Shown one piece after another: positions 1 to 11,537 of a stretch of 64,000 nt of DNA (its first letter is position 1; each line of letters begins with the position of its first letter). The stretch comes from Wurfbainia villosa (taxonomy: Eukaryota > Streptophyta > Magnoliopsida > Zingiberales > Zingiberaceae): positions 24,077,245-24,141,244 of the forward strand of contig CM046003.1 in the NCBI GenBank assembly GCA_025175895.1, given 5' to 3'. Under the pieces are notes generated by a model, which had not been told where the DNA came from, did not search any database, and worked only from the letters and a program-made list of their open reading frames with translations. The position numbers were made by a program, and so were the translations under genes.

Positions 1-290
1 TTAATAAATTAAATATCTGCGATGAATTCAATTGCCGCTAAATTATGCGATAAAAATTATTTCGTCAAATTGGCGATTTAAAAATAAATTGCCGCAAATT
101 TGTGCAACGAATTCATAATTCTTGTAAAATTTATGATTTAATTTATTTTTCGTCGCAAATTGCCGACGAAAATTTATTTCATTACAAATTTGCGACGAAA
201 CCTAAAATTCATCGCTATATTTGTTGCAGATTTGCAACGAAAATAATTCGTTGCCAAATTTCGTCTCCAAAAAACAGTTTTTTTGTAGTG
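1..290. mobile_element. CACTA-type DNA transposon, one terminus (truncated by window start)
   Basis: The segment ends in TTTTTTTGTAGTG at 278-290, the reverse complement of the CACTACAAAAA terminus typical of plant CACTA (En/Spm) elements. The inner part is filled with short direct and inverted copies of a TTTGCGACGAAA-like unit (for example near 153-175, 184-200 and 224-241), matching the subterminal repeats of this superfamily. The 3 bases after the end (TAG, 291-293) would be one copy of the 3-bp target duplication. The flanking DNA from 294 aligns with the interior of the copia LTR at 48161, so the transposon jumped into that LTR. No transposase is visible; the rest lies left of the window. 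Confidence 0.75.
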
Positions 291-293
291 TAG

Positions 294-1450
294 TGTAGCT
301 TGGTATTGTTTTGTCTTGAACATAGAGTTACACTAGTACACTTAGGTGTATTGAATAGGACCGACATAGAGGTGATTCAATTTATTGCTGACTACATAAT
401 TGAATCGGACCTCGGATATTATGTTGTACATGCTCTTAATCCCGATATAATAACGGGCACATGTACTTAGTATTTATTTCTTTGATTTACCAAAGGGTGA
501 GATTTAGATGGATTAAATCAATATGCCCGGTAAGTTGGGAAATGATATTATTTACATGGGGTGCCGTTGATTATAGTAGGAAACCGTGTCCTATATATTA
601 GGTTGATGATGTCCCCTTGAGGAGCTCATAAGGTTCATCATGTAAACCCAGCTGGTTGACTTAGTCAACATGATGATAAGGTTGAGTGGTACTACTCGAG
701 GAGTTAGATGTTAATTGATTGATGGTCAGTAAATCAATTAATTAACGGACATTCGATATCTTAAACATGGGGAGATGGATGTACAAATAATATATGGAGC
801 CCATATTAATTTATGGGAGTTGGTGAGGTAATTCAATGATGATCCTCTAGTGGAATGGAACATCATTGATGGATCAAGTTTGTGTGGTTCCGATCCATCG
901 GGTGGCCAAGATCCAACTCCTCCTCATAGTCCCTATCGTAGCCTAATATAAACCTCATGAAGTCTAGATCCAATGATGGAAAACAAAACTCTAGAACCGG
1001 CGGTTGAGATTAAATCCCTAGAACCGACGGTTGAGATTAAATCTCTAGAACCGACGGTGGAGATTAAATCTCTAGAACTGACGGTTGAGATCAAATCTCA
1101 AGATCTGATGGTGGAGATTAAATCTCTAGAACCGACGGTGGAGATTAAATCTCTAGAACCGACGGTTGAGATTAATTCTCTAGATCCGACGATTGAGATT
1201 AAATCTCTAGATCCGACGGTTGAGATTAAATCTCTTGATCCGACAGTTGAGATTAAATCTCTAGGTGGAGATTAAATCTCTAAGATCTGTCGGTTGAGAT
1301 TAAATCTCTAGATCCGACAGTTGAGATTAAATCTCTAGAACCAATGGAAGAGATTAAACCTAGGCCTAAACCTAACTCTATATATATGGGAGAATGGGTT
1401 AGGCGGCTACTATAGGAGAGGTGCTCTTCTTCTTCCTAGGGTGTTGCCGG
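294..1450 (+). mobile_element. Copia LTR fragment, left part (same family as the E8 LTRs)
   Basis: This aligns with the E8 LTR from about 48395 onward: the same run of CACACTAGTGCACTT-like, ACCGACA.AGAGGTGATTC and CTTAATCCCGATATAATAAC blocks occurs in the same order. The first ~230 bases of the LTR lie beyond the CACTA insertion, outside the window. A TATA-like CTATATATATGGG sits near 1378. The fragment is cut at 1450 by element E1 and resumes at 10657. It carries many more 27-bp subrepeats than the E8 LTRs. No internal region of its own follows, so it may be a solo LTR or a truncated element. Confidence 0.8.
990..1361. repeat. 27-bp minisatellite inside LTR, about 13.5 units
   Basis: Units of CTAGAACCGACGGTTGAGAT plus TAAATCT start at 990, 1017, 1044, 1071, 1098, 1125, 1152, 1179, 1206 and 1233. 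A 19-bp shortened unit at 1260 and three more units follow, degenerating by 1361. The homologous LTRs at 49090-49190 and 55930-56025 have only about three units. Because 27 is a multiple of three the array stays open as a 100-codon frame with a 9-residue period (KSLEPTVEI), but this is a by-product of the repeat and not evidence of a gene. Confidence 0.9.
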
Positions 1451-3628
1451 TGTTAGTAATATATGAGAGATGTCCTAAGGCAATCGCCTTATGTATGAAC
1501 CATTTATATGATAAATGAAGATTCACTATTTGAGTATACATGTTTAATGTATTTGATTGGATCTTAAACTCATTTATCAATGTCCACGATATGATTCACA
1601 AAGATGAGAGAATTTGTGATTGGATCACAACTAGTGAGTATCTCTACATGTGTAATTGTGATGTATCTAATTATCCTAGTCGATGAATTGATGGATTTGA
1701 CACCATCAATTTCGGCCGAGACTAGCATACCCTTGGTGTATCCAAGCAAATGATTCTCACCGGGCCGGAGACATTGTGATGTCCGAGTTAATCGTGGATG
1801 CTAGTTATGGTAACTAGTTCATTGGAGACCACCGTAAGACTTCATATGGTTCTCTCATATATAGATATGTCAAAGAAGTTCTTACCGCGGGCTTAAGTGC
1901 GATGTTCCTTCGACTTGCGTATTCAAGTCATCTTGATCATGGAGACTTATGCTTTGACATCTTAAGCAAACATCTCAGGAGATGTGGACCCGGATGATTG
2001 GGTATAAGTCAAGTGATCAAGGTGTTTGAATAGCCTATAAAGGATTCACCACTCCTTGCGAGGAGATGTATACCCATGGCCTCGATTGTTACTAAAGTCT
2101 TTGGCCAAAGCATTACATGTTTAGAGTAAGGTACTCTTCGATACATGTGGAGTAACTAGAACTGTGAGGACGAGGAAATGATACTTGGGCTAGGTGTGAC
2201 GAGTCGCCTAGTGGGGACCGACACAATAGACCATGTCCCAACCAAGTGGGTATAAGATGAGTGAAGGGAATGGGGCACGATTCATTCGAGCCATCAAGGG
2301 TTTCGTAAATCGCTCGATCAACCGCTGATCTTTTCGCTAATTGGGGATCATGATGTACTACTAGGTGCCACTCATGATCGCTCTATAATTAATGGTTAAT
2401 TATAGACGGCCAACATAAACCGAGAACCTATTTGGTCACACGCACAACGAGTGTAATCCAAAGGATTTAAAACGAGCTTGAGAATGGGATTCTCGCATCG
2501 AGAGAAACTATGTTTATGTTTAGTCGATCAAACATAAAGCGAGCATGAAATTGTTTCAGTCGCAATGGAAGCGTGGATGGGCAGTGTCTTATGAAGACAT
2601 AATGGATGGACCAAAATGGTTTGGTTCTAATCTAATGGATGAGGATAAACCAAAGGGTTTGGTTTATTTTAAACGAATGAACCAAAAGTTGGTTCGGTTC
2701 GTTTTAACTTAAAATAAACCATCATGGTTTGGTTTATTTTAACTTATCTTAATGGAGCGGTTAACGGGCTTTATGGATATGATCCATTAACCATTAAGAG
2801 AATTAGTTCTCTATAAAAGTGGGCTTAAGGGATTGTTAAACCCTAATCCAAAATCAAAACCCTAGCCTCCAAGGAGTTGCGCCCAACCTGGTTGTGCCGC
2901 CTAACCTCCTTGCCGCCCAGCTTGATTGTGCTGCCGTCAGATCCTTGCCGGCGACCAAGCTTCAGCCGGTGAACCTCCGCGACCCTCCGTGATCTCCTAT
3001 AGGTTTGGCATCAAGGTGAGGTTTTTCTCCTTGTTTTGGCCGGGCGCCTACTCCTCCACCAAGCTGTCCAGTTTTCTGACAGCTTCTCCTCCTCGCCGGA
3101 GCGCCGCTTGACGACGCGGTTAGTGCCCGACAGCGCTAACATACCGGAATTTGATCTCCGGTAATCCTCTGAGGTGGAGGACGAAGGATTCATCAAACGG
3201 TTGACGAATACCTCTCCGGAGAAGCGAGTTTTGAGAACTCGTTTTGGATCCGAATTTGGATTCGGATCGTGATCATCTCTCGATCACGTCGTCTTCAACA
3301 CGAGGCTAGTAACCCGTACGAAGACGAAGCTCGTGACTTAGCAAGTCATCCCGAGGAGCTCGGCGTGGATACGGATAGAGACGATTCTTACGAGGATCGT
3401 TCCGGTTGATGCCGTTCCCGCTACACGTCATACGGAAGGTATAACGTAGTTTAATTTCCTTTCATTGCAATTTTAATTTACGGTTATGTCTACACTTGTT
3501 GTAATAGCATGCGTGTGTTGTGTGTGTTGTAATAAATAGGAGTATTTATTATTTTTATTGCTTCCGCTGTGCTCATGTTTACGAAACATGATCGAACACA
3601 CACACGCCGCGGTGCCGGAAACCCAACA
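1451..3628 (+). repeat. E1 5' LTR
   Basis: Starts TGTTAGTAATATATGAGAGA and ends ACCCAACA directly before the primer-binding site. It is 2178 bp against 2139 bp for the 3' LTR. The two differ by small local replacements and indels rather than scattered single changes (for example around 1605, 1715-1760 and 2885-2990). Confidence 0.92.
2812..2818 (+). promoter_or_regulatory. TATA box in E1 5' LTR
   Basis: TATAAAA within TTCTCTATAAAAGTGGG, about 816 bp before the LTR end. The identical box is at 9881-9887 in the other LTR. It probably marks the U3/R start of the element transcript. Confidence 0.6.
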
Positions 3629-4868
3629 GTGGTATCAGAGCCCAGGTTGTGTTTCGACATAATCGTAAAATGGTTATGCGATAGTCATAATGTATTTCTG
3701 GAAATTTTCTAATTTTGGAAAATCTAGAAGTATTTATGGAAATCTTCCACTTTTGGAAAGTTGGAAGTATTTATGGAAATTGATATTTTCCATAAATAAA
3801 ATATTTGATTAGATTCTGGAAATTTGTTTCCTAATTTAATCATGATTTGATTTGAAATCAAATCTTAAAATATTTTATTTCCATAAGTAGTTTTAATGAT
3901 TTAGGAAATTGGTTTCCTAAATAGATTTTCCTTAATCAAATAATTCCATGAATAAAATATGTGATTAGATTTGGAAATTTGTTTCCTAATTTAATTATGA
4001 TTTGATTTGGAGAATCAAATCTTAAACATATTTTATTTCCATAAATAGTTATGACATATAAGGAAATATATACATGACATAATTGTATGCCATGTAATTG
4101 CATTAGATGCATAACATTATGCCATGCGTGTCGTGACATGTAGATGTATGCCATGTATGCCATGCCATGTCGATAATAGTTATTTGCATGCAAAGAGGAT
4201 GAGACATAAAAACCCTAACTCAATATTAAAGCCTACACCTTCCATTATTATGGTTAGAACCCGAGTTCGTTTCTTGTTTGGGTTGTTGGACTCTCTCCAA
4301 GCCCGGCTCGAACTGAACATGTTCAAATCATTGGAATAGTTTAACTCTAATATGGTAAGAGTCGGAGGTCAATCGTTAGTTTGGGTTGTTGGACTCACTC
4401 CAAGCTGGGCTAATTGGTTGAATGCGCTCTAACCATATTAAAACTATTTCGCGATTAATGGGTCGGCTTTAACTTGGAGCATCGATTTGTTGGACTCACT
4501 CCAAGGTCGATGTGAAGAGAGGTGAAGTTGGGTGCTATGCATATGATGCATACTTGTTAATGTGTTAACAACCCAATGTATGTGTAAACATTCAATTAGT
4601 TGATAGCACATTGTGATAGTTACATATACATGATATGTAATCGGTATACTTGATACCCACCATCATAGCTAAGAATGGCTTGTTGGACTCACTCCAAGGT
4701 TGTTCTTATCTATGATGGATATCAGCCCATTCGGAGATGGACCTACGATCTCCCGAAGTGATTTTGGGGTTTTTGAAATTCGAAAAATGAATGGGATTTA
4801 TAAATGTATATTGATGCATTTTAAAATCATCTTTCTCATATATGCTCGTTTTGTATTTCTAAGTTAAT
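3629..4868 (+). repeat. E1 untranslated leader with hairpin-forming repeats
   Basis: This 1.2-kb AT-rich leader separates the PBS from gag. It contains a tandem pair of ~105-bp units (about 3791-3897 and 3946-4052). Each unit is roughly self-complementary (CCATAAATAAAATAT near one end, ATATTTTATTTCCAT near the other). Four copies of TTGGACTCACTCCAA follow at 4286, 4389, 4490 and 4683; the first has CTCTC in place of CTCAC. No credible coding region is visible. Confidence 0.7.
3630..3642 (+). other. E1 primer-binding site (initiator Met tRNA)
   Basis: TGGTATCAGAGCC is complementary to the 3' end of plant initiator methionine tRNA, one base after the LTR end. This is the usual primer for plant Ty1/copia minus-strand synthesis. 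Confidence 0.9.
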
Positions 4869-5500
4869 ATATTGATCATGATGTGTTTGAATTTGCGTTC
4901 CATTTTGGATTCAAATAAATTGACTGGGCCAAACTTCTTGGACTGGCTTAGAAACTTGAGAATTGTTCTCAAGGTGAAAAGCTTGTGTATGTCCTCGAGC
5001 GCCTCTTCCACCATCCTAGTGACAATGCAACTCTGGACCAATTGTTGGCCTATCGAAACATGTGAGTGATTACGAACAAATGAGTTGCATCATGCTAGCT
5101 GGCATGATGGAACCCAAGCTACGATAGCGGCATGAGCATATGGATGCTCATATCGTGATCCTTCATCTTTGTGAGTTGGTTGATGAGCAAGTGAGATTGA
5201 AAGGTTCGAAGTCTCAGCTCCTCTTCACCTCGAGATGCTAGGAGGTTCATCTGTAGTGATGCTCGATATCTTTGAAGGCTGGAGTCTTAGAGAAGCATGA
5301 GCAGGGGGCAGTCTTTGTTAGTTGATTCCTCGAAGAAAGGTTCTAAGAGGAAGTCAAAGGAACAGTGAAGGAAGGAAAGAAGAGAAGGGCTAAGAAGGTA
5401 GAACTAGCACAAAGGAAACTTGCCATCATTATGGCAAGGAGAGACATTCTTGAAGAAAGTGCAAGATTTATCTTGAGTCCATGAAGAAGGATAAGGCATC
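4869..5500 (+). pseudogene. E1 gag remnant
   Basis: The frame from 4872 encodes NLRSILDSNKLTGPNFLDW, a typical N-terminal motif of copia Gag (UBN2-type capsid). It breaks by frameshift near 4980, where further Gag-like residues continue in other frames. A decayed zinc knuckle appears at 5420-5461, where the second Cys codon is Tyr and an in-frame stop follows the His. The intact protein would coat the RNA in virus-like particles in the cytoplasm. It cannot be made from this copy. Confidence 0.75.
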
Positions 5501-5539
5501 GGATGCCCCATCTTCTTGAAATCTTCTTTATTGATTGTC

Positions 5540-6120
5540 ATTCTATTTCCTTAGACACTTGGGTATTGGATCTTGGGTGTGGCTCACATATATGTAATGA
5601 CATACATGGGCTAAGGAATAGAAGAAGACTTATCGAGGAGAGTCAAATTTCGTGTTGGGAATGGAGCAAAGGTTCTTTGCACTGCGCCATCGGAACATAT
5701 TTGTTGAAACTCCTACAGGACTTGTCTTAGAATGGACAATTGCTTTTATATTCCTTTGATAAAGAACATCATTTCTATTTCTTGTTTAAATAGAAATGGT
5801 TTCCATTTGACGTTTAGTAACAATTGTTGTTACATAACTTTGAATGGGGTTCTTTATGGATGGAACTTTAAGCAATGGTGTTTATCGTTGGGCGTATCCG
5901 GTGACATTTGCAATATCGAGCGAGCAACAAGAGTGCTCGAAAGGATAATCAAATAGACTCCTACTATGGCATTGTCGTCTTGGCCATATAAGCAAGCAAA
6001 GCGCGTGTCAGAATTACACGATGTGGAATTGCGGAATCGTTGAATTGGATTCATACGATACATGCGAATCATGCTTAAAAGGCAAGATGACTAAGTTACC
6101 TTTCTTTGGAAAGGTGAGCA
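5540..6120 (+). pseudogene. E1 protease and integrase zinc-domain remnant
   Basis: The frame at 5503-5730 holds LDLGCGSHIC, the copia aspartic protease active site with its central Thr/Ser replaced by Leu. Similarity continues in another frame (5732-5956) with NIISISCLNRNGFHLTF, typical of the C-terminal part of the protease region. The HHCC segment of integrase is traceable only in pieces before 6120 (a KGKMTKLPF-like stretch near 6080-6105). At least three frame changes make it non-functional. Confidence 0.7.
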
Positions 6121-6882
6121 GTGGGAGAGTTACTAGGTTTAGTACATACTGATGTATGTGGACCTATGTCAACTCAAGCATTAGGAGGCTATAGCTACTT
6201 CATTACCTTCACCGATGATCACTCACGGTTTGGGTATGTGTTCTTGATGAAACACAAGTCTGAAGCCTTTGAAAGGTTCAAAGAATTCAGAAATGAAGTA
6301 GAGAAACAACATGACAAAAGTATTAAAATACTTCGATCGGATCGAGGTGGTGAATACTTAAGTCAAGAGTTTCTTGATTATCTAAGAGACAATGGCATAT
6401 TGTCTCAATGGACTCCGCCCTATACACCACATCATAATGGTGTATCTGAGAGGCGTAACCGGACCTTGTTGGACATGGTCAGGTCAATGATGAATCATGC
6501 AACTCTTCCCAAGTCCTTTTGGGGTTATGCACTTCAGACAGCTGTTTACTTGTTAAACAGAATGCCTACCAAGGTAGTCTCAACTACTCCATATGAGATA
6601 TGGAATAGTAAGAAACCTCATGTATCTTACTTGAAGATATGGGGTTGTCCTGCTTATGTGAAGCGGTATATGGAAAAGGATGCTAAGTCGATAAATGTCT
6701 ATTTATTGGATACCCTAAGGAAACAAGGGGTTACCAATTCTATCATCTGTGGAACAAAAGGTGTTTGTTTGAGGCATCTTTGTGTTTCTAGAGAAAGAGT
6801 TTCTCTTGCAAGAAAGCGTGGGAGTGTCGTCGAGCTTGAGGAGGCTCGAGAGACTCAAATAGACATTGATGAGATACAGTGA
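6121..6882 (+). pseudogene. E1 integrase catalytic core (open 254-codon segment)
   Basis: This is the best preserved part of E1. The rve-type core holds the first Asp in LVHTDVCGP, the second Asp in RSDRGGEY and the Glu in NGVSERRNRT, so the D-D-E triad is present. It continues to a KIWGCPAYVKR block and then loses frame near 6690, where the GYPKETKG-like region is replaced by shifted sequence. Integrase joins the element cDNA to the chromosome. The first residue is only the first ATG after a stop, not a true start. The closest group is Angela/BARE copia. Confidence 0.85.
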
Positions 6883-7029
6883 AGCACAACGGTGACAACT
6901 CATAGTGATGAGCAATCATTTGGACCTATTGTAACACCACATCTTCGTAGATCACGGTAGAACACGCATAATATTCACGAGATGGATTTCGTAAGTGAAT
7001 CGAGCGACGTGTTACTCATTGATGATGAG

Positions 7030-8480
7030 AGCCTACAGTTATGAAGAAGTCTTGACAAGTTCGAGAAAGGGATAAGTGGCTTGGTGCCATGAAGTCGGAA
7101 ATGGATTCCATGTGAAAACCAAGTTTGGAACTTGGTTGACCCACTGGCATAAAGCCTATAGGGTGCAAGTGGGTTTTCAAGAAGAAAACCGACATGGATG
7201 GTAATGTGATTACCTATAAGGCTAGATTGGTGGCGAAAGGATATGCGTCAAAACAAGGTGTTGATTATGGCGAAACCTATTCGCTGTAGCTATCTTAAAT
7301 CCATTCGGATGCTCTGGCCATAGTGGCTCATTATGATTATGAGATATGGCGGATGGATGTGAAGCTTTCCTTAATGGAAAACTTTCGAGGGCGTGTATAT
7401 GATACTGACTGAGGTTTCACATCGGTTGATAAAACCAAGGTATGCAAATTGCGGCGATCCATTTATGGATTGAAGCAAGCATCCGAGAGTGGAATATCCG
7501 TTTTGATGAGACGATCAAAAGTTTGATTTCTCACAAAATCGAGACGAACCTTGTGTGTACAAGAAGGTTAGTGGGAGTGCGATCGTGTTCCTAGTATTGT
7601 ATGTCGATGACATATTACTTATAGGAAGCGATGTGTCAATCTTACGATCGATTAAGGTTTGGTTATCAAGACATTCTCCATGAAAGACACAGGAGAAGCA
7701 ACCTACATCCTTGGGATTAAGATCTATAGAGATAGATCGAAGCGGTTGCTTGGTCTTTCGCGGTCTACATATATAGGCCGAGTGCTAAAGAGGTTTAGCA
7801 TGTCGGAATCCAAGAAAGGTTTCCTACCCATCGGGCATGGGATACACCTTTGAAGTCTATGTGTCCGCCGCGAAGGCGAGAGGATTTGCATGAGTAAGAT
7901 TCCCTATGCATCGCAATAGGATCTATCATGTATGCTATGTTATGTATACGAGGCCCGATGTATATGCGCTCGAGTGTCACGGCGGATACGATCCGATCGA
8001 GGAATGGATCATTGGGTAGTGTTAAGGCGATCCTTAAGTACTTAAGAAGAACTAAGGATGTGTTCTAATATATGGAGAAGGGTACATGGTGATACGTGGG
8101 TATCACGGATGCCAACTCGAGACGACAAGGATGATTCCATGTCTTAGTGCAGGTATGTATTCACCTAGAATGGAGGCAATAAGTTGGAAAGGTTCCAAGC
8201 TTGACACACTATAGCGGATTACGCCTAAAGGCGAGAATACGTTGCGGCTTTGGAAGCGACAAAGGGCGGTTTGGATCAATAAGTTCATCTATGAACTTGA
8301 TGTGGTCTCATCAATGATCCAAACATGTGCTTCAGCCGCTATCATCTTATCGGAGAGATCATCGGTAGGAACGAAATACAAATCGAGAAAATTCCCCTTT
8401 GAAAGGAACTTAGCGGATCCTTTGACTAAGCATTACCTCAAAATAAGTTTGAGGTCATGTTAGAGCTTATGGTATTGGAT
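7030..8480 (+). pseudogene. E1 reverse transcriptase and RNase H remnant
   Basis: RT is recognisable across several frames: KARLVAKGYASKQGVDY near 7210-7270, a YGLKQA block near 7465-7480, and the YVDD catalytic motif at 7600-7611. The ORF at 7659-7853 holds MKDTGEATYILGIKI, the RT thumb region of copia. RNase H ends near 8390-8455 with NLADPLTKHYLK. Many short deletions, often next to CG, break the frame. Downstream is the polypurine tract. Confidence 0.8.
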
Positions 8481-8503
8481 ACCATGTAGCGATTGGCATT
8501 AGG

Positions 8504-8517
8504 CCAAGTGGGAAGTC
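8504..8517 (+). other. E1 polypurine tract
   Basis: CAAGTGGGAAGTC lies directly before the 3' LTR start TGTTAG. This is the expected position of the plus-strand primer. Confidence 0.7.
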
Positions 8518-10656
8518 TGTTAGTAATATATGAGAGATGTCCTAAGGCAATGCGCCTTATGTATGAACCATTTATATGATAAATGAAGATTCACTATTTG
8601 AGTATACATGTTTAATGTATTTGATTGGATCTTAAACTCATTTCTTGAATGTCCACGATACGATTCACGGCATGAGAGAATTTGTGATTGGATCACAACT
8701 AGTGAGTATCTCTACATGTGTAATTGTGATGTATCGGAATTATCCTAGTCGATGAATTGATGGATTTGGACACCATCAATTACATCGAGTACAGTATACT
8801 CCTTGGTGTATCAAGCGGTGATTCTCCTTTGGTGGAGACATTGTGATGTCGGAGTTAATCGTGGATGCTAGTTATGGTAACTAGTTCATTGGAGTGACGG
8901 TAGTAAGACTTCATATGGTTCTCTGCATATATAGATATGTCAATGAAGTTCTTCGTGGCTTAAGTGCGATGTTCCTTTGACTTGCGGTATTCAAGTCATC
9001 TTGATCATGGAGACTTATGCTTTGACATCTTAAGCAAACATCTCAGGAGATGTGGACCGGGATGATTAGGTATAAGTCGAAGTGATCGAAAGGTGTTTGA
9101 ATAGCCTATAAAGATTCACCACTCCTTGCGAGGAGATGTATACCCATGGCCTCTCGTCGGATTGTTACTAAAGTCTTTGGCCAAAGCATTACATGTTTAG
9201 AGTAAGTACTCTTGATACATGTGGAGTAACTAGAATCCGTAGGGACGAGGAAATGATACTTGGGCTAGGTGTGGCGTGAGTCGACCTAGTGGGGTGACAC
9301 AATAGACCATGTCACGAACCAAGTGGGTATAAGATGAGTGAAGGGAATGGGGCCACGATTCATTCGAGCTCTGAAGGGTTTGAGAAATAGTTACCGGATC
9401 AGCAGATTGATCTTTTTGTTAATTGGGGATCATGATGTACTACTAGGTGCCACTCATGATCGTTCTATAATTAATGGTTAATTATAGGCGGCCAACATAA
9501 ACCGAGAACCTATTTGGTCACACGCACAGCAGTGTAATCCAAAGGATTTAAAGCGAGCTTGAGAATGGGATTCTCGAGAGAAACTATGTTTGGTTGGACC
9601 AAACATAAGCGAGCATGAAATTGTTTTGATCGCAATGGAAGGCGTGGATGGGCCGTGTCTTATGAAGACATAATGGATGGACCAAAATGGTTTGGTTCTA
9701 ATCCAATGGATGAGAATAAACCAAAGGGTTTGGTTTATTTTAAACGAATGAACCAAAAGTTGGTTGGTTCGTTTTAACTTAAAATAAACCATCATGGTTT
9801 GGTTTATTTTAACTTATCTTAATGGAGCGTTAACGGGCTTTATGGATATGATCCATTAACCATTAAGAGAATTAGTTCTCTATAAAAGTGGGCTTAAGGA
9901 TTGTTAAACCTAATCCAAAATCAAAACCCTAGCCTCTCCTAAAGTTGCCGCCCCACCTGCTGCCGTCCTTTGTTGCGCGCCAAGCTTCCTGAACCTCAGC
10001 GGACCCTCGGTGATCTCCTATAGGTTTGGCATCAAGGTGAGGTTTTTCTCTCCTTGTTTTGGCCGGCGCCTACTCCTCCACCAAGCTGTCCAGTTTTCTG
10101 GACAGCTTCTCCTCCTCTCGTCGGAGCGTCGTTTGGACGACGGTTAGTGCTCCGACAGCGGCTAACATACCGGGGATTTGATCTCCGGTAATCCTCTGAG
10201 GTGGAGGACGAAGGATTCGTCAAACGGTTGACGAATACCTCTCCGGAGAAGCGAGTTTTGAGAACTCGTTTTGGATCCGAATTTGGATTCGGATCGTGAT
10301 CATCTCTCGATCACGTCGTCTTCAACACGAGGCTAGTAACCCGTACGAAGACGAAGCTCGTGACTTAGCGAAGTCATCCCGAGGAGCTCGGCGTGGATAC
10401 GGATAGAGACGATTCTTACGAGGATCGTTCCGGTTGATGCCGGTCCCGCTACACGTCATACGGAAGGTATAACGTAGTTTAATTTCCTTTTATTGCAATT
10501 TTAATTTACGGTTATGTCTACACTTGTTGTAATAGCATGCGTGTGTTGTGTGTGTTGTAATAAATAGGAGTATTTATTATTTTTATTGCTTCCGCTGTGC
10601 TCATGTTTACGAAACATGATCGAACACACACACGCCGCGGTGCCGGAAACCCAACA
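8518..10656 (+). repeat. E1 3' LTR
   Basis: A direct repeat of 1451-3628 starting TGTTAGTAATATATGAGAGA and ending CCCAACA, followed by the GCCGG duplication. The TATA box is at 9881-9887. Confidence 0.92.
9881..9887 (+). promoter_or_regulatory. TATA box in E1 3' LTR
   Basis: TATAAAA in the same context as the box at 2812 in the 5' LTR. Confidence 0.55.
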
Positions 10657-11330
10657 GCCGGCTCCTTCTCTTTTCCCTATACCTTGGCCGGCGTCCAACA
10701 TATTCCCTTTCTCCTCTTCACTCCATCTTGGCCAGCGGCACTAGAAGCTAGGGTTTGTCCCTAGTTTGGTTCCTTGGTGGTTTCCATTTTGTTCTCTCTA
10801 TTCTTGGGGCCAGTGGCATCAATCCTTTGTGGATTGGTGGTTGGCTCAAGCAAGAAGGGAAGGAGATTTCTTCTTTTTTTGGATTGAAGAAGATCTAGGA
10901 AGCTTCAACTTGTGGAGGATCTTCGCCCACACGAAGTCTACAAGGAGGTTAGGACATACGATAGAAGATCAAGAGGTATAAAAGTTTTATAAGTTTTATT
11001 ATTGATCTTTGCATGTTCTTATTATTATGCTTATATGTGTTGATTATACTAGTTTACATTTGTATGTATTTGTATAATCATGGACCCCAAAGATAAACAC
11101 AAAAACCGGCGATCCGTCCGTCGTCTCTTCCGCGGCTAACCGACTAGAAGAGTTATGTTGCTTGAACAACTAGTTTGTTCAAGCAATCGCTCAAGTCATT
11201 AGGACGACGATGAATTGGTTTTGCTTAGGAAACTCATCCCATCCGGATTAGTTTTCATTAGTGAAAATTTTAATCTGGGGACATGGGAGCCAATGAGCCT
11301 CCGAAGCGACTCCATCACCATGATCTTTGG
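10657..11330 (+). mobile_element. Copia LTR fragment, right part (continues 294-1450)
   Basis: After the GCCGG duplication the E8-family LTR resumes. Shared blocks include ATCTTCGCCCACACGA, AAACACAAAAACCGGCGATCC and CTTGAACAACTAGTTTGTTCAAG, matching 49665-50030 in order. Similarity fades near 11330, before the expected LTR end and primer site, so the 3' end is missing. CTTGAACAACTAGTTTGTTCAAG is an almost perfect palindrome conserved in all three copies (also near 49899 and 56735). Confidence 0.75.
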
Positions 11331-11537
11331 GCAATATGTCTATGAATTAAACAAAAGCCTTCCCCATGATTGGTCTATTATTGCTATTTTGATACCTTAA
11401 ATGACCATCTAAATGTCATAGGTATTAGAGGACATTTGTATCATCCTAACATCTCACTCATGCTAAGTTTTCAATCAAGGTAGCCTGTGGTGAGTGTGAG
11501 ATGTATCCTAAAGGTATTTGTATATACTTAACCATTA
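11331..11537 (-). mobile_element. E2 non-coding 3' part, distal piece
   Basis: This stretch has no gene. It contains CATCTCAC (11450-11457) and GTGAGATG (11496-11503), the inverted repeat found in non-coding parts of the other Sirevirus-type elements here, so I assign it to the minus-strand element E2 whose gag lies at 13062-14976. The left border with the copia LTR is uncertain. Confidence 0.5.

Larger units (their letters stand above)
1451..10656 (+). mobile_element. E1: full-length Angela-like Ty1/copia retrotransposon (degraded)
   Basis: Two long direct repeats (1451-3628 and 8518-10656) start TGTTAG and end CCCAACA. The target duplication is GCCGG on both sides (1446-1450 and 10657-10661). 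An initiator-Met tRNA primer site follows the left LTR and a purine tract precedes the right one. Internal order is gag, protease, integrase, RT, RNase H, the copia order. LTR length above 2 kb and the integrase sequence fit the Angela/BARE group. All coding parts except the integrase core contain many stops and shifts, so it is not autonomous now. Confidence 0.92.

Noticed and set aside
973..1275. 100-codon ORF with a 9-residue repeat
   Set aside because: It is the translation of the 27-bp minisatellite within an LTR; the shorter E8 LTRs have no such frame.
3630..3642. tRNA-like sequence TGGTATCAGAGCC
   Set aside because: It is only the primer-binding complement of the tRNA 3' end; no cloverleaf is present. 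The same holds for 17251, 25315, 50092 and 38093.
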